Part shown: piece by piece, positions 10,028 to 19,113 of the stretch | How the letters are laid out: each line of letters opens with the position of its first letter | Position numbering within the stretch: position 1 is the first letter of the stretch | Assembly (NCBI RefSeq): GCF_001746755.1 | Contig: NZ_MCGG01000055.1 | Span: 1 to 64,000, forward strand | Origin: Magnetovibrio blakemorei | GTDB lineage: Bacteria; Pseudomonadota; Alphaproteobacteria; Rhodospirillales; Magnetovibrionaceae | DNA: 64,000 nt | Direction: 5' to 3' | The notes under the pieces: model-generated | Database searches by the model: none | What the model saw: only the letters and a program-made list of their open reading frames with translations | What the model was told of the DNA's origin: nothing | Translations under genes and position numbers: made by a program

Positions 10028-10083
10028 AAGGACTTATGACACGACGTCGAAAACATTCGTGCCTTGAGCCAAAAGGATTGGCG

Positions 10084-12396
10084 TTATTTTTTCTGAGCAC
10101 GGGCAAAAGCTTCAGCAAGCGCGCCCCCGGATGCAGGCGCAGACGGTTTCGGTTTTTGCGGGGCGGGTCGCTTGGCTTCACGCGGCGCAGACGGTTTTGC
10201 CGGCATAGATGGCGCGCCGTCATCTTCTTTGGTGCGCATGGTCAACGAAATGCGTTTGCGTGCGGGGTCAACCTCTTGCACCCGCACGTGCACCACATCG
10301 CCCGGCTTGACCACTTCACGGGGGTCTTTGACAAACCTGTCCGCCAACTGGGAAATGTGCACCAGACCGTCTTGATGGACGCCGATGTCGACGAACGCGC
10401 CGAAGTTGGCGACGTTGGTGACGACCCCTTCCAAGCGCATACCCGGTTTCAAATCGCTGATTTTTTCCACGCCGTCTTTAAATTCAGCGGTTTTGAATTC
10501 CGGACGCGGATCGCGGCCGGGCTTTTCCAGTTCCGCCAAAATGTCCTTCACGGTTTCAACACCGTGGTTTTCATTGGCGAAATCCTGCACCTGAAGGGCA
10601 CGCAACACTTTGGCGTTGCCCATCAAATCGGCCAAGGTCGTTTTTGAGACGGTCAAAATGCGTTCCACCACCGGATAGCTTTCCGGGTGCACCGACGATG
10701 CATCCAACGGATTGTCGCCGCCTTTGATGCGCAAAAAACCTGCGCATTGTTCAAAGGCTTTGTCACCCAGGCGCGGCACCTTCAACAACTCCTTGCGATT
10801 GCGAAAGGCCCCGTGAGCGTCCCGATAAGCAACCACGTTCGCCGCCAAGCTATCGCCCAGACCCGACACTTGGGCCAACAAAGGCTGTGACGCCATGTTC
10901 AAATCCACGCCCACGGCGTTGACGCAATCTTCCACCACCGCTTCCAAGGCGCGGCCCAGGCGATGCTGGGACAAATCGTGCTGATATTGGCCCACGCCGA
11001 TTGCCTTGGGTTCGATTTTCACAAGTTCCGCCAACGGGTCTTGCAAACGTCTGCCGATGGATGCGGCCCCACGGATCGACACGTCAACGTCAGGGAATTC
11101 CTGGGACGCATAAGCCGATGCCGAATAGACAGACGCGCCCGCTTCCGACACCATAATCTTCTTCAGCCCCAGTTCCGGGTAACGCGCCATGATATCGCTG
11201 GCCAGCTTGTCGGTTTCGCGTGACGCCGTGCCGTTGCCGATGGACAGCAGCTCCACGGCGTGCTTTTGCGCCAAGGCGCCGATGACGGCGATACTTTCGT
11301 CCCACCGTTTTTGCGGTTCATGGGGATAAATGGTCGCCGTGTCCACCAGCTTGCCGGTGCTGTCCATCACCGCCACCTTGACGCCGGTGCGAAAGCCCGG
11401 GTCCAGGCCAATGGTGGCGCGCTGTCCGGCAGGGGCCGCCAGCAACAAATCGCGCAAGTTTTGGGCGAACACGCGGATGGCTTCTTCTTCGGCATCGGAC
11501 CATAGGCGTTGCATCAAATCCAGTTCGATGTGTAACGAGATCTTCACCCGCCAGGCCCAGCGTGCCGCGTCCAGCAAAAAGCCATCCGCCGCACGACCGC
11601 CTTCGCTCAAGCCAAAATGCGCGGCGACTTGCGCCTCGAAAGGGTGCGGATACGGGGGCTGTTCTGGGTCGCCCACCACCATGGAAACCCGCAACACTTC
11701 TTCTTTGCGGCCGCGAAACAGCGCCAAGGCGCGATGCGACGGCACGGTTTTGATGGGCTCACTGTAACTGAAATAGTCAGAAAACTTGGCGCCGTCCGTT
11801 TCTTTGCCCTCAACAACTTTTGAGCACAACAGGGCTTCCCCCCACATGGCGTCGCGCAACCGCCCCACCAGTTCCGCGTCTTCGGCAAAGCGTTCAATCA
11901 AGATTTGCTTGGCCCCTTCCAGGGCGGCGTCCACGTCGGCAACTTCACCAACCACATAGGCTACCGCTTCGGCGCGGGGGTCCAGGCTCGGGTTTTCCAG
12001 CAAGCCCAAAGCCAACGGCTCCAGCCCGGCTTCGCGCGCGATTTGCGCCTTGGTGCGGCGTTTGGGCTTAAACGGCAGATAAAGGTCTTCCAGACGCGCC
12101 TTGGTCTCGGCTGCGTTGAGCTTGGCGCGCAACTCGTCGCTGAGTTTGCCTTGTTCGTCGATGCTTTTGAGGATAGCGATGCGCCGCTCTTCCATATCGC
12201 GCAAATACTGCAGCCGCTCTTCCAAGGTGCGCAGTTGAATATCGTCCAGCCCGCCCGTGGCTTCTTTGCGGTAACGCGCAATAAACGGCACCGTTGAACC
12301 GCCGTCCAACAGCTCAACCGTGCTCACAACCTGGGCATCGCGAACACCCAGTTCTTCCGCTATTTTTTGCGCAATGGTCTGCATCGTATCGGTCAA
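10084..12396 (-). CDS. tex: Transcription accessory protein Tex (S1 RNA-binding)
   Basis: 770 residues, the usual Tex/YhgF length. Order: N-terminal helical Tex region, YqgF-like fold ([11 protein letters not shown]), helix-hairpin-helix pair and a C-terminal S1 domain ([20 protein letters not shown]). It ends in a Lys/Pro/Ala-rich tail. The open frame extends to 12870, but I take a TTG start giving [12 protein letters not shown]: it sits six bases after a CAGGAG ribosome site, while the next ATG (12384) is 18 bases from it. The upstream extension contains no family sequence. Tex binds nucleic acid and affects transcription and toxin expression in other bacteria. Confidence 0.92.
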   Translation of the reverse strand: MTDTMQTIAQKIAEELGVRDAQVVSTVELLDGGSTVPFIARYRKEATGGLDDIQLRTLEERLQYLRDMEERRIAILKSIDEQGKLSDELRAKLNAAETKARLEDLYLPFKPKRRTKAQIAREAGLEPLALGLLENPSLDPRAEAVAYVVGEVADVDAALEGAKQILIERFAEDAELVGRLRDAMWGEALLCSKVVEGKETDGAKFSDYFSYSEPIKTVPSHRALALFRGRKEEVLRVSMVVGDPEQPPYPHPFEAQVAAHFGLSEGGRAADGFLLDAARWAWRVKISLHIELDLMQRLWSDAEEEAIRVFAQNLRDLLLAAPAGQRATIGLDPGFRTGVKVAVMDSTGKLVDTATIYPHEPQKRWDESIAVIGALAQKHAVELLSIGNGTASRETDKLASDIMARYPELGLKKIMVSEAGASVYSASAYASQEFPDVDVSIRGAASIGRRLQDPLAELVKIEPKAIGVGQYQHDLSQHRLGRALEAVVEDCVNAVGVDLNMASQPLLAQVSGLGDSLAANVVAYRDAHGAFRNRKELLKVPRLGDKAFEQCAGFLRIKGGDNPLDASSVHPESYPVVERILTVSKTTLADLMGNAKVLRALQVQDFANENHGVETVKDILAELEKPGRDPRPEFKTAEFKDGVEKISDLKPGMRLEGVVTNVANFGAFVDIGVHQDGLVHISQLADRFVKDPREVVKPGDVVHVRVQEVDPARKRISLTMRTKEDDGAPSMPAKPSAPREAKRPAPQKPKPSAPASGGALAEAFARAQKK

Positions 12397-12584
12397 GGGC
12401 TTCTCCTGAAGGACGGTAAAATCCGATGCTATGTACGGCCTGCATGGCGTTGGTGCAAGACGATTGTGTAACATCCCGTCAAACCACCAGAAAGCCCCAG
12501 AACTGGGGACAAACACCACCCTGTAGACCATCATTTTACGCGAATCGAAAGGCCCCTCCAGTTCAATACATTTATCCATCATCA

Positions 12585-12610
12585 CATAACCGTCATCATT
12601 TGCGGTTATG
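12585..12610. promoter_or_regulatory. Inverted repeat just upstream of the EEP-family gene
   Basis: Perfect 8-base arms CATAACCG / CGGTTATG separated by 10 bases, ending two to eight bases before the possible starts of the downstream gene. It could be an operator or a hairpin masking the ribosome site, since no good Shine-Dalgarno sequence is otherwise visible. No T run follows, so it is not a terminator. Confidence 0.4.
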
Positions 12611-12618
12611 GGGTGGCG

Positions 12619-13401
12619 ATGAACCATCTTTCGATTGCCACCTTCAACACTTGGAACTGCCAAGGCAGTCTGGATCGGCGTTTGCCGCTGATGGTGGCTG
12701 GCTTGGCCGCTCTCGACGCGGATATCATTTTGATGCAAGAGGTCTTTGCTCAAATCCCCCGCGGTTTGAATGTCGCCCAGCGTTTGGCGAATGAGCTCAA
12801 TATGGATTTCGTCTATAGCCCTGCACGGGAAAAAATCCGTCTGCTGGGCGACGCCCCACTGTTGTGCCATTCAGGGTTAGCCGTGTTGGTGAAGGGCGCT
12901 GTCAAAAAACATGAAACGGTTTCTCTTCCCGAAGACGCCCGCGACGGTGAACGCTTGGGCCAGTGGGTATCGGTCAAAACAGGAGACATGAGCGTCTTGA
13001 TCGGCAATACGCATCTCAGTCATCTGCAAGACGAAGATCAACTGCGCGAAAAACAACTTCAAACCCTGATCCATCACAGAGAAACCCAGGGACGACACGA
13101 CGTGTGTCTCCTCGGCGGGGATATGAACCTCAAAACGGAGCACCCCATTTTTCAGCGCCTCCTCAAAAGCAGTGGATTACAGGCCATTTCGTTTGCACAA
13201 GACCAAAGCCCCAGAACGTCCCTCAATCCCATTGACGACAAAGCACCGGACGCTGGGATCATTGATCATCTGTTTGTGAAATCAGACAGAAAAAACATTG
13301 TCACGGCGCACGCCCGTCCCGCATTGCACACACTGGATGGCCGCAAAGGGCTTTATCCCAGTGATCACATGGCCATCGTTGCGGATCTTGAACTGCGTTA
13401 A
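12619..13401 (+). CDS. Endonuclease/exonuclease/phosphatase (EEP) family protein
   Basis: About 260 residues. Family motifs occur in order: [10 protein letters not shown] at the N terminus (metal-site Asn), LMQEVF (catalytic Glu), [17 protein letters not shown] (Asp/Asn pair) and SDHMAIV at the end (catalytic His). No signal peptide, so it should act in the cytoplasm on a phosphodiester or phosphomonoester. It is too divergent for me to choose between exonuclease III-like, sphingomyelinase-like or cyclic-nucleotide activities. Start is either this ATG or a GTG six bases upstream. It stands alone, divergent from tex. Confidence 0.82.
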   Translation: MNHLSIATFNTWNCQGSLDRRLPLMVAGLAALDADIILMQEVFAQIPRGLNVAQRLANELNMDFVYSPAREKIRLLGDAPLLCHSGLAVLVKGAVKKHETVSLPEDARDGERLGQWVSVKTGDMSVLIGNTHLSHLQDEDQLREKQLQTLIHHRETQGRHDVCLLGGDMNLKTEHPIFQRLLKSSGLQAISFAQDQSPRTSLNPIDDKAPDAGIIDHLFVKSDRKNIVTAHARPALHTLDGRKGLYPSDHMAIVADLELR

Positions 13402-13423
13402 CGCCGCAATTGGTATTACCGTC

Positions 13424-13447
13424 ATGAAACGGCAACGCGTGTTTCAT
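13424..13447. promoter_or_regulatory. Inverted repeat upstream of the phosphonate acetyltransferase gene
   Basis: Perfect 7-base arms ATGAAAC / GTTTCAT around a 10-base spacer, 37 bases before the start codon. The length (24 bases, dyad centre about 11 bases per arm) fits a dimeric regulator site. The bound protein is unknown; no T run follows, so a terminator is unlikely. Confidence 0.35.
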
Positions 13448-13484
13448 AGAGTTCTGCCCCTAAATTCAAGAATTAGGAACGACA

Positions 13485-14111
13485 ATGGACAATCAATGGT
13501 CACGCACGCTGGGAACACAAGCGTGCATCCACCCCACCGCCAACGTAACGGCAGATTGCACCTTGGGCCTTTGGACGGAGGTTGGCGAGCGGACAAAGTT
13601 GTCCGAAACGGTGATGGGCGACTATTCGTACATCTGTAACGATGGAGATGTCATTTACACCACCATCGGAAAATTTTGTTCCATCGCAGCCCATGTGCGG
13701 ATCAATCCCGGCAATCATCCTTTGGAACGCGCCGCGCTGCATCACTTCACCTATCGCACCGCCTTGTTTGAATTGGGCGAAGACGATCCCGGTTTTTTTG
13801 ATTGGCGGCGCGGTTTTCCCGTCACCATCGGCAACGACGTCTGGGTGGGCCACGGGGTGACGGTTATGGGCAACGTCACCATCGGCGACGGGGCCGCCAT
13901 TGGCTCAGGGGCCGTGGTGACAAAAGATGTCGCCCCTTACACGATCATTGGCGGCGTGCCCGGCAAACCCATTCGCAAACGCTTTGACGACGAAACGTGC
14001 GAAAAGCTGGCGGCTTTAAAGTGGTGGGACTGGCCACGCGAGTTGATCAACGAACGCATGGACGATTTTCGTCGCCTCGATGCCGGTGCGTTTGCCGATA
14101 AGTATTTGTAG
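13485..14111 (+). CDS. Hexapeptide-repeat acetyltransferase of phosphonate metabolism (TIGR03308 type)
   Basis: 208 residues with a left-handed beta-helix: hexads such as CIHPTANVT, CTLGLW at the N terminus and TIGNDVWVGHGVTVMGNVTI / IGDGAAIGSGAVVTKDV in the second half. The loop NPGNHPLERAALHHFTYR is typical of the Vat/CAT-like xenobiotic acetyltransferases, and a sub-family of these is encoded next to phnC in many alphaproteobacteria. It probably acetylates an aminoalkylphosphonate or a related intermediate, a job done by PhnO in enterobacteria, but this is inference. An AGGA seven bases before the ATG supports the start. 123 bases separate it from phnC. Confidence 0.85.
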   Translation: MDNQWSRTLGTQACIHPTANVTADCTLGLWTEVGERTKLSETVMGDYSYICNDGDVIYTTIGKFCSIAAHVRINPGNHPLERAALHHFTYRTALFELGEDDPGFFDWRRGFPVTIGNDVWVGHGVTVMGNVTIGDGAAIGSGAVVTKDVAPYTIIGGVPGKPIRKRFDDETCEKLAALKWWDWPRELINERMDDFRRLDAGAFADKYL

Positions 14112-14140
14112 CGGTCCCAAGGCCTCAACAAATCCCCAAC

Positions 14141-14171
14141 TTGTCGGCACTTGTTCACACGGCTGTTACAC
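14141..14171 (+). promoter_or_regulatory. Candidate PHO-box-like tandem half-sites upstream of phnC
   Basis: Three T/CTGTNN-type half-sites follow each other: TTGTCGG at 14141, TTGTTCA at 14151 and CTGTTAC at 14163. PhoB boxes are direct repeats of CTGTCAT spaced 11 bases; here the spacings are 10 and 12 and the matches are partial, so this is a weak candidate. Location about 65 bases before phnC is right for phosphate-starvation control. Confidence 0.28.
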
Positions 14172-14234
14172 GAGCGACCAACAAGAGTCATACGACACGG
14201 ATAAATTCCCCCAAATAGTATGGAGGAATTCGTG

Positions 14235-15125
14235 ATGACCAACAGCATTCAAGTCACAGGTCTCAATAAGACCTTTAAGGGCACCAAGGCTCTTGATGTG
14301 ATCGACTTCACCGCAGCCCAAGGTGAGATGGTGGCTTTGATTGGCGCGTCCGGCTCCGGCAAGTCAACACTGATCCGTCACATTGCCGGGTTGATGGCAG
14401 GCGATCGCCATCGCGACAACGGAACGGTCGAAGTGCATGGCAAAATCATTCAATCCCAAGGCCGCATCATGCGCAATGTGCGCCAGCATCGCCACCACAT
14501 CAGCGTAATTTTCCAGCAGTTCAATTTGGTCAGCCGCATGTCGGTGATGAACAACGTGCTGCTGGGCAAGCTGGGCACCATCCCCAATTGGCGCGGCTCC
14601 TTGGGCACGTTCACCAAAAGCGAAAAGCTGGAAGCCTTGAACGCACTTGATCGCGTCGGCATGGCGAAATATGCAGGTCAACGCGCTTCGACATTATCCG
14701 GTGGACAGCAGCAACGCGTCGCCATCGCGCGGGCCTTGGTGCAGAAATCCGACATCATCCTCGCTGACGAACCCATTGCATCGCTGGACCCGGAATCATC
14801 CAGAAAGGTTATGGAAACCCTCGCCCGCATTCACAAAGAAGACGGCAAGACCGTGGTTGTGTCCCTGCATCAGGTTGATTACGCCCTGAAATATTGCCCA
14901 CGCACCTTAGCCCTCAAAAATGGCAAGACTCATTACGACGGCCCCTCACGAGATCTGTCGGTTGAGTTTCTCAACAATCTATATGGGGCCAGCAGCCTCG
15001 ATATGCACATTCCTGTAGAGCTTGAAATCCCCGATGAAGCACCCATTTTGGCGGCGCCTCATACAGTGGCGCGCCCTACACCAAAATTCGACGTTCGCTC
15101 GGAGCCCGTCATGGGTTCGGCATAA
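14235..15125 (+). CDS. phnC: Phosphonate ABC transporter, ATP-binding protein PhnC
   Basis: 296 residues. Walker [10 protein letters not shown] at 37-45, signature [15 protein letters not shown], Walker [13 protein letters not shown] and switch-region [14 protein letters not shown], the last a hallmark of PhnC. The C-terminal ~45 residues ([12 protein letters not shown] onward) extend beyond the ABC fold. The ATG at 14235 is eight bases after a GGAGG, better than the in-frame ATG at 14220 that forms part of that Shine-Dalgarno region. It powers uptake through PhnE with PhnD as the periplasmic receptor. First of the import genes. Confidence 0.95.
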   Translation: MTNSIQVTGLNKTFKGTKALDVIDFTAAQGEMVALIGASGSGKSTLIRHIAGLMAGDRHRDNGTVEVHGKIIQSQGRIMRNVRQHRHHISVIFQQFNLVSRMSVMNNVLLGKLGTIPNWRGSLGTFTKSEKLEALNALDRVGMAKYAGQRASTLSGGQQQRVAIARALVQKSDIILADEPIASLDPESSRKVMETLARIHKEDGKTVVVSLHQVDYALKYCPRTLALKNGKTHYDGPSRDLSVEFLNNLYGASSLDMHIPVELEIPDEAPILAAPHTVARPTPKFDVRSEPVMGSA

Positions 15126-15186
15126 ACGTCGACATTTCTCGGGGGCGGGTGGTCCGTCTCTCGAAACATTTAAGGAGCTACGTTAC

Positions 15187-16194
15187 ATGATGAAGAAAAC
15201 CCTGTTGGCCGTTTCAGCCGCAGCCATGATGATGGCAACCGCCGCCAAAGCTGAATTCAAACCGTTGGACAAAGATCCCGAAGTCATCAACTTCGGCATC
15301 ATTTCCACCGAATCCACGTCCAACTTGAAAGACCAGTGGATTCCGTTGATGCAAGACATGGAAAAAGCCATCGGCATGCCCGTGAAACCTTTTTTCGCCC
15401 CCGATTATGCGGGCGTTATCGAAGCCATGCGCTTCGGTAAAGTTCACGTCGCTTGGTTCGGCAACAAGTCCGGCATGGAAGCTGTTGACCGTTCCGGCGG
15501 TGAAGTGTTCGTGCAGACGTCCAAAGCCGACGGTTCGCAGGGCTACTACAGCCACATCATCACCAACGTGAAAAACACCAACATCAACAAGCTTGAAGAC
15601 ATCTTCAAATGCGACAAATCTTTGAACTTCGGCATTGGTGACCCGAACTCCACGTCCGGCTTCTTGGTCCCGTCTTACTATGTGTTCGCCCAAAACGGCG
15701 TTGACCCGAAGACGTGTTTCAAGACCGTTCGTTCCGCCAACCACGAAACCAACTTGATGGCCGTCGCCAACGACCAAGTTGATGTCGCGTCCAACAACTC
15801 CGAACAAGTTGGTCGTTCACAGTTGAAGGCTCCCGAAGCCGCTGCAAAAATCAAAATCATCTGGACTTCTCCGCTGATTCCGTCCGATCCGATGGTTTAT
15901 CGCAAAGACATGTCCAAAGAACTGAAATCCAAAATCAAAGCCTTCTTCTTGGGCTATGGCCGCCTGGGCGACACCGCACATGCGACGAAAGTTCTGCACG
16001 ATATCTCTGATGGTCAGGGCTATTTCATGGAAAGCAACAACACTCAGCTTTACCCGATCCGCCAGCTCGCTTTGTTTAAAAACAAGCTGAAAATCGAAGG
16101 CAGCGATGCCCTTTCCAGCAACGACAAGATGGAACAAGTCAAAGCCATCGATTCTCAACTGGCTGAACTCGACATCCTCGTTAAAAACCAATAA
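15187..16194 (+). CDS. phnD: Phosphonate ABC transporter, periplasmic binding protein PhnD
   Basis: 335 residues starting MMKKTLLAVSAAAMMMATAAKA, a clear Sec signal peptide with cleavage after AKA. The mature part carries INFGIISTEST near its start, the YAGVIEAMRFGKVHVAWFGN ligand-pocket region and FGIGDPNSTSGF, all characteristic of PhnD. An AAGGAG nine bases before the ATG fixes the start; the longer open frame would bury the signal peptide. It captures phosphonates in the periplasm for PhnE/PhnC. A strong terminator follows, which should make this the most abundant product of the import operon. Confidence 0.95.
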   Translation: MMKKTLLAVSAAAMMMATAAKAEFKPLDKDPEVINFGIISTESTSNLKDQWIPLMQDMEKAIGMPVKPFFAPDYAGVIEAMRFGKVHVAWFGNKSGMEAVDRSGGEVFVQTSKADGSQGYYSHIITNVKNTNINKLEDIFKCDKSLNFGIGDPNSTSGFLVPSYYVFAQNGVDPKTCFKTVRSANHETNLMAVANDQVDVASNNSEQVGRSQLKAPEAAAKIKIIWTSPLIPSDPMVYRKDMSKELKSKIKAFFLGYGRLGDTAHATKVLHDISDGQGYFMESNNTQLYPIRQLALFKNKLKIEGSDALSSNDKMEQVKAIDSQLAELDILVKNQ

Positions 16195-16208
16195 GACGCT
16201 TAAAGGCT

Positions 16209-16245
16209 GGACGCCGGGGTTTGTGCCCCGGCGTCCTTTCTTTTT
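16209..16245 (+). terminator. Strong rho-independent terminator between phnD and phnE
   Basis: An 11-bp perfect stem (GGACGCCGGGG / CCCCGGCGTCC) with a six-base loop TTTGTG is followed by TTTCTTTTT. It sits inside the phnCDE transport operon, 42 bases before phnE, and so should act as a partial terminator that lowers phnE relative to phnD, or as a 3' stabilising stem. Confidence 0.9.
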
Positions 16246-16287
16246 ATGCCCCGTAAATTTATTTGATGATTTTAATGGAGAGCCCCG

Positions 16288-17100
16288 ATGACCAGTCACA
16301 CTGCTCACGTTCCCGGCACCCTGACCGAATTGCCGACACGTGACCTCAAACGCTCTGTCACCACCATTATTTTGTGGGGCGTACTGGCGGCGTTACTGAT
16401 GTATTCGTGGAAAGGTGCCGATATGCGCCCCATGGCCTTGTACGATGATGCCGGAAATATGGCTGATTTTGCAGCGGGTTTTTATCCACCGAATTTCACT
16501 GAATGGAAGATGTTTGTCCATGAGATGATCATCACCATTCAGATCGCCATTTGGGGCACAGCCCTGGCGATTGTGACGGCCATTCCCTTTGGCATTTTGT
16601 CGTCGGAAAACATTGCCCCTTGGTGGATTTATCAGCCCGTCCGTCGTTTGATGGATGCCGCGCGCGCCATCAACGAGATGGTCTTCGCCATGTTGTTTGT
16701 TGTCGCGGTCGGTTTGGGGCCGTTTGCCGGCGTTTTGGCGTTATGGGTTCACACCACTGGCATCTTGGCAAAATTGTTTTCCGAAGCCGTCGAGGCTATT
16801 GACCCCCACCCTGTTGAAGGCGTGCGGGCCACGGGTGCTACGCCGCTGCAAGAAGTGATCTACGGCGTCATCCCCCAGGTCTTGCCGTTGTGGATTTCCT
16901 ATTCGCTGTACCGCTTTGAATCCAACGTGCGCTCCGCCACGGTTTTGGGCATTGTCGGTGCGGGCGGCGTCGGCATGTTGCTGTGGGAATACATCCGCGG
17001 TTTTTATTATGCCGAAACCGCTGCCGTGATGATCATCATCATCATCTGCGTTACAGCCCTGGATATGATTTCTCAGCGTCTGCGTAAGATGGTGATGTAA
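16288..17100 (+). CDS. phnE: Phosphonate ABC transporter, permease PhnE
   Basis: 270 residues with about six membrane segments and the binding-protein-dependent permease (EAA) loop, [24 protein letters not shown], that docks to PhnC. The [29 protein letters not shown] stretch is the conserved C-terminal PhnE region. A single phnE is present; some alphaproteobacteria have two fused or tandem copies. ATG is preceded by GGAGA. It ends 13 bases before the convergent phnF stop. Confidence 0.94.
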   Translation: MTSHTAHVPGTLTELPTRDLKRSVTTIILWGVLAALLMYSWKGADMRPMALYDDAGNMADFAAGFYPPNFTEWKMFVHEMIITIQIAIWGTALAIVTAIPFGILSSENIAPWWIYQPVRRLMDAARAINEMVFAMLFVVAVGLGPFAGVLALWVHTTGILAKLFSEAVEAIDPHPVEGVRATGATPLQEVIYGVIPQVLPLWISYSLYRFESNVRSATVLGIVGAGGVGMLLWEYIRGFYYAETAAVMIIIIICVTALDMISQRLRKMVM

Positions 17101-17112
17101 TTAAAAATGCCC

Positions 17113-17832
17113 CTACCCCGGTTCAAAGACCATCTGCACACGATCCCCGGCAAACAGCGTGCGTCCATATTCCAACGGCTTTCCGTCGGCCGTAACATTG
17201 ACACTTTCGGCCATCAACACCGGGCGTTGAATGGGTTGCTGCAAAAGATCGGCTTGTTCCCGGTTGGGCATGCGCGCCGTGACGCGGGTCGATTGACGGG
17301 AAAAATCTTCAACGCCAAATTCTTTCAACGCAATGCTGATCGAGCCGCAGCGTTCAACCACGCGCGCCATGTCAGGGAATCGCCCTGCGGCAAAGTAATG
17401 GTCCGCCAGGCTCAGCGGCGTCGTATCTGCGCCCCCCAAGGTGCGAATGCACAGCACCCGCGCACCGCGGTTCAACTCCAACACCTTGGCTTGCTTAGCG
17501 TTGGCGACCTGGGTAAACGATTCGATCACCTGCAGGGTCGGCACGCGGCTTTGTTCGCTCACCGTCTCACTAAAACGGGTGCGTTTTTTCACCGCATAAT
17601 CCACCACGGTTTCGGGAACGTAAGTTCCCGATCCTTGGCGGGTTATAACCAGGCCCGTTTCGCCAAGCGCTTGGATGGCACGACGAACCGTATGACGGTT
17701 GACGTCGAAGCGCGCCGCCAAGGTGTGTTCCGTGGGCAACATATCGCCGGGTTTGATCAAACCTTTGACGATGTCCGTTTTGAGCTGTTCATGGATTTGT
17801 CGCCACAAAGAAATACCAATACCGCGTTTCAT
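17113..17832 (-). CDS. phnF: PhnF, GntR/HutC-family transcriptional regulator of phosphonate genes
   Basis: 239 residues. N-terminal winged helix (WRQIHEQLKTDI, LPTEHTLAARFDVNRHTVRRAI, GSGTYV) plus a C-terminal UTRA ligand-binding fold of the HutC type (FSETVSEQ, RGARVLCIRTLGG). PhnF represses phn genes in the absence of inducer. The gene lies between the transport and the C-P lyase genes and is transcribed divergently from phnG, with a perfect palindrome in the shared promoter region that is its likely operator. An ATG at 17832 directly follows GGTGAAAC; ribosome site moderate. Confidence 0.9.
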   Translation of the reverse strand: MKRGIGISLWRQIHEQLKTDIVKGLIKPGDMLPTEHTLAARFDVNRHTVRRAIQALGETGLVITRQGSGTYVPETVVDYAVKKRTRFSETVSEQSRVPTLQVIESFTQVANAKQAKVLELNRGARVLCIRTLGGADTTPLSLADHYFAAGRFPDMARVVERCGSISIALKEFGVEDFSRQSTRVTARMPNREQADLLQQPIQRPVLMAESVNVTADGKPLEYGRTLFAGDRVQMVFEPG

Positions 17833-17846
17833 GTTTCACCTGTCCT

Positions 17847-17882
17847 GTGCTCGTGCCCGTGCATGTGCCCGTGCCTGTGTGC
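17847..17882. repeat. Six-unit GTGCNN hexanucleotide repeat in the phnF leader
   Basis: Six consecutive hexamers GTGCTC, GTGCCC, GTGCAT, GTGCCC, GTGCCT, GTGTGC occupy the first 50 bases upstream of the phnF start codon. Two units are identical and the rest differ by one or two bases, so it looks like an old or constrained short tandem repeat. Confidence 0.6.
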
Positions 17883-17955
17883 GTCACAAAAAATTCATGT
17901 AATGACGCTTTGATCTCTGCGTCAGCGAGGGTATGTAAACATGATGATATATAGA

Positions 17956-17965
17956 TGTCTAGACA
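17956..17965. promoter_or_regulatory. Perfect palindrome TGTCTAGACA, probable PhnF operator
   Basis: A 10-base perfect dyad lies 17 bases before the phnG start and 124 bases upstream of phnF, in their divergent promoter region. GntR/HutC-family operators are short AT-centred dyads of the GTNTANAC kind, so the fit is good. It would block phnG transcription directly. A second, weaker dyad TGACGC-N10-GCGTCA lies at 17903-17924. Confidence 0.6.
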
Positions 17966-17981
17966 AATATTGGAATTGTCC

Positions 17982-18473
17982 ATGATCCATACAACACACA
18001 ATGAGACCGCATCCCCGAAGGGTATTGATGCACACGTTGCAGCCCGTCAAAGGTGGATGGGGTTGCTGGCGCGCGCCGATGCAAAAGCGTTGGAAAAGGC
18101 CTGGGCCGAACTGGAAGACAAACCGGCCTATGTGGTTCTTCGCACGCCGGAAACTGGCATGGTGATGGTGCGCGCCCGTACCGGCGGCGAAGGCCAGCAG
18201 TTTAATTTTGGCGAAATGTCCGTCACACGCTGCGTCGTGCGCACCGACACAGGCCACCAAGGTCACGCCTATATTGCAGGACGCAACAAAACCCATGCGA
18301 CCATCGCCGCCGTACTGGATGCCCTGCTCCAGGTTCCCGAACGCCACGAAGCCTTGGACGCGGACATTCTCGAACCCATCCGTTACCGCCTAAACCTCCA
18401 AGACAACGAAACCGCCGATAAAGTTGCGGCCACCCGCGTAGATTTTTTCACCTTGGTGCGCGGCGATGACTGA
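17982..18473 (+). CDS. phnG: C-P lyase complex subunit PhnG
   Basis: 163 residues from the ATG beginning MIHTTHNE; the open frame reaches nine codons further up, across the palindromic operator, which I consider non-coding. Conserved PhnG blocks: RQRWMGLLARADAKAL, PAYVVLRTPETGMVMVRARTGG and GHAYIAGRNKTHA. With PhnH, PhnI and PhnJ it forms the C-P lyase core; PhnG with PhnI/H/L is needed to make the 5-triphosphoribosyl phosphonate. First gene of phnGHIJKLM-DUF1045; 13 bases before phnH. Confidence 0.93.
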   Translation: MIHTTHNETASPKGIDAHVAARQRWMGLLARADAKALEKAWAELEDKPAYVVLRTPETGMVMVRARTGGEGQQFNFGEMSVTRCVVRTDTGHQGHAYIAGRNKTHATIAAVLDALLQVPERHEALDADILEPIRYRLNLQDNETADKVAATRVDFFTLVRGDD

Positions 18474-18486
18474 AGGATCTCAGAGC

Positions 18487-19110
18487 ATGTTGATGAATTC
18501 TCAAGACGTTCGCCCCCTCCCTGGGCAACCCCTCCCCGGGTTTGCTGTCCCGGTGCACGATTCCCAACGCGTATTCAGAGGCATTCTCGACGCCATGGCG
18601 CATCCGGGTAAGATTGTCGAGCTGACGGACTTGCCCGATGCCCCCAAAGCGTTGAACAAGGCCAGCGTGGCGGTTTGTTTGGCTCTGGTCGATTTTGAGA
18701 CTCCGCTGTGGGCCGACGACGCCATTTCAGCACAAGCCCAAGCCGTGACACACATACAATTTCATTGTGGTTGCCCCATCACGACAGCCCCTGAAAAGGC
18801 GCGTTTTGCACTGCTGTCTCAGGGAACCGACCTCACATCCTTGAAGGCGTTTTGCCACGGCACGGATGAACGCCCTGATTTATCTACGACGGTCATTGTT
18901 CAAGCCGAAGGGTTTGGCGGTGGCGAAGATGTGCGCCTCAGCGGGCCCGGTATCAAAACCGAAACGACGCTTTCCATCACCGGTGTGGGTACGGGGTTTT
19001 GGCAGGCGGTTCGTGACAATGCTCAACGGTTCCCCCGTGGCGTTGATCTGATGATTTGTACGGACGAAGCCATCGTGTGTTTACCCCGCACCATCGAAGT
19101 GGAGGACTAA
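18487..19110 (+). CDS. phnH: C-P lyase complex subunit PhnH
   Basis: 207 residues. The start ATG (MLMNSQDV) is nine bases after an AAGGA; the frame upstream overlaps phnG and is not likely used. Conserved PhnH features include the FRGILDAMAHPGKI box, a middle ALLSQGTD region and the LSGPGI turn, followed by FPRGVDLMI. PhnH is the PLP-transferase-like scaffold subunit that dimerises in the core complex. Followed three bases later by phnI. Confidence 0.93.
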   Translation: MLMNSQDVRPLPGQPLPGFAVPVHDSQRVFRGILDAMAHPGKIVELTDLPDAPKALNKASVAVCLALVDFETPLWADDAISAQAQAVTHIQFHCGCPITTAPEKARFALLSQGTDLTSLKAFCHGTDERPDLSTTVIVQAEGFGGGEDVRLSGPGIKTETTLSITGVGTGFWQAVRDNAQRFPRGVDLMICTDEAIVCLPRTIEVED

Positions 19111-19113
19111 GCC

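Noticed and set aside
10036-10647. Plus-strand frame with a good AAAGGA ribosome site, opposite the end of tex
   Set aside because: The body is a shadow of the tex S1 domain and basic tail; no protein-like pattern.
17107-17913. 268-codon plus-strand frame antisense to phnF
   Set aside because: It mirrors phnF codon for codon and has low-complexity, His/Arg-rich composition typical of shadow frames.
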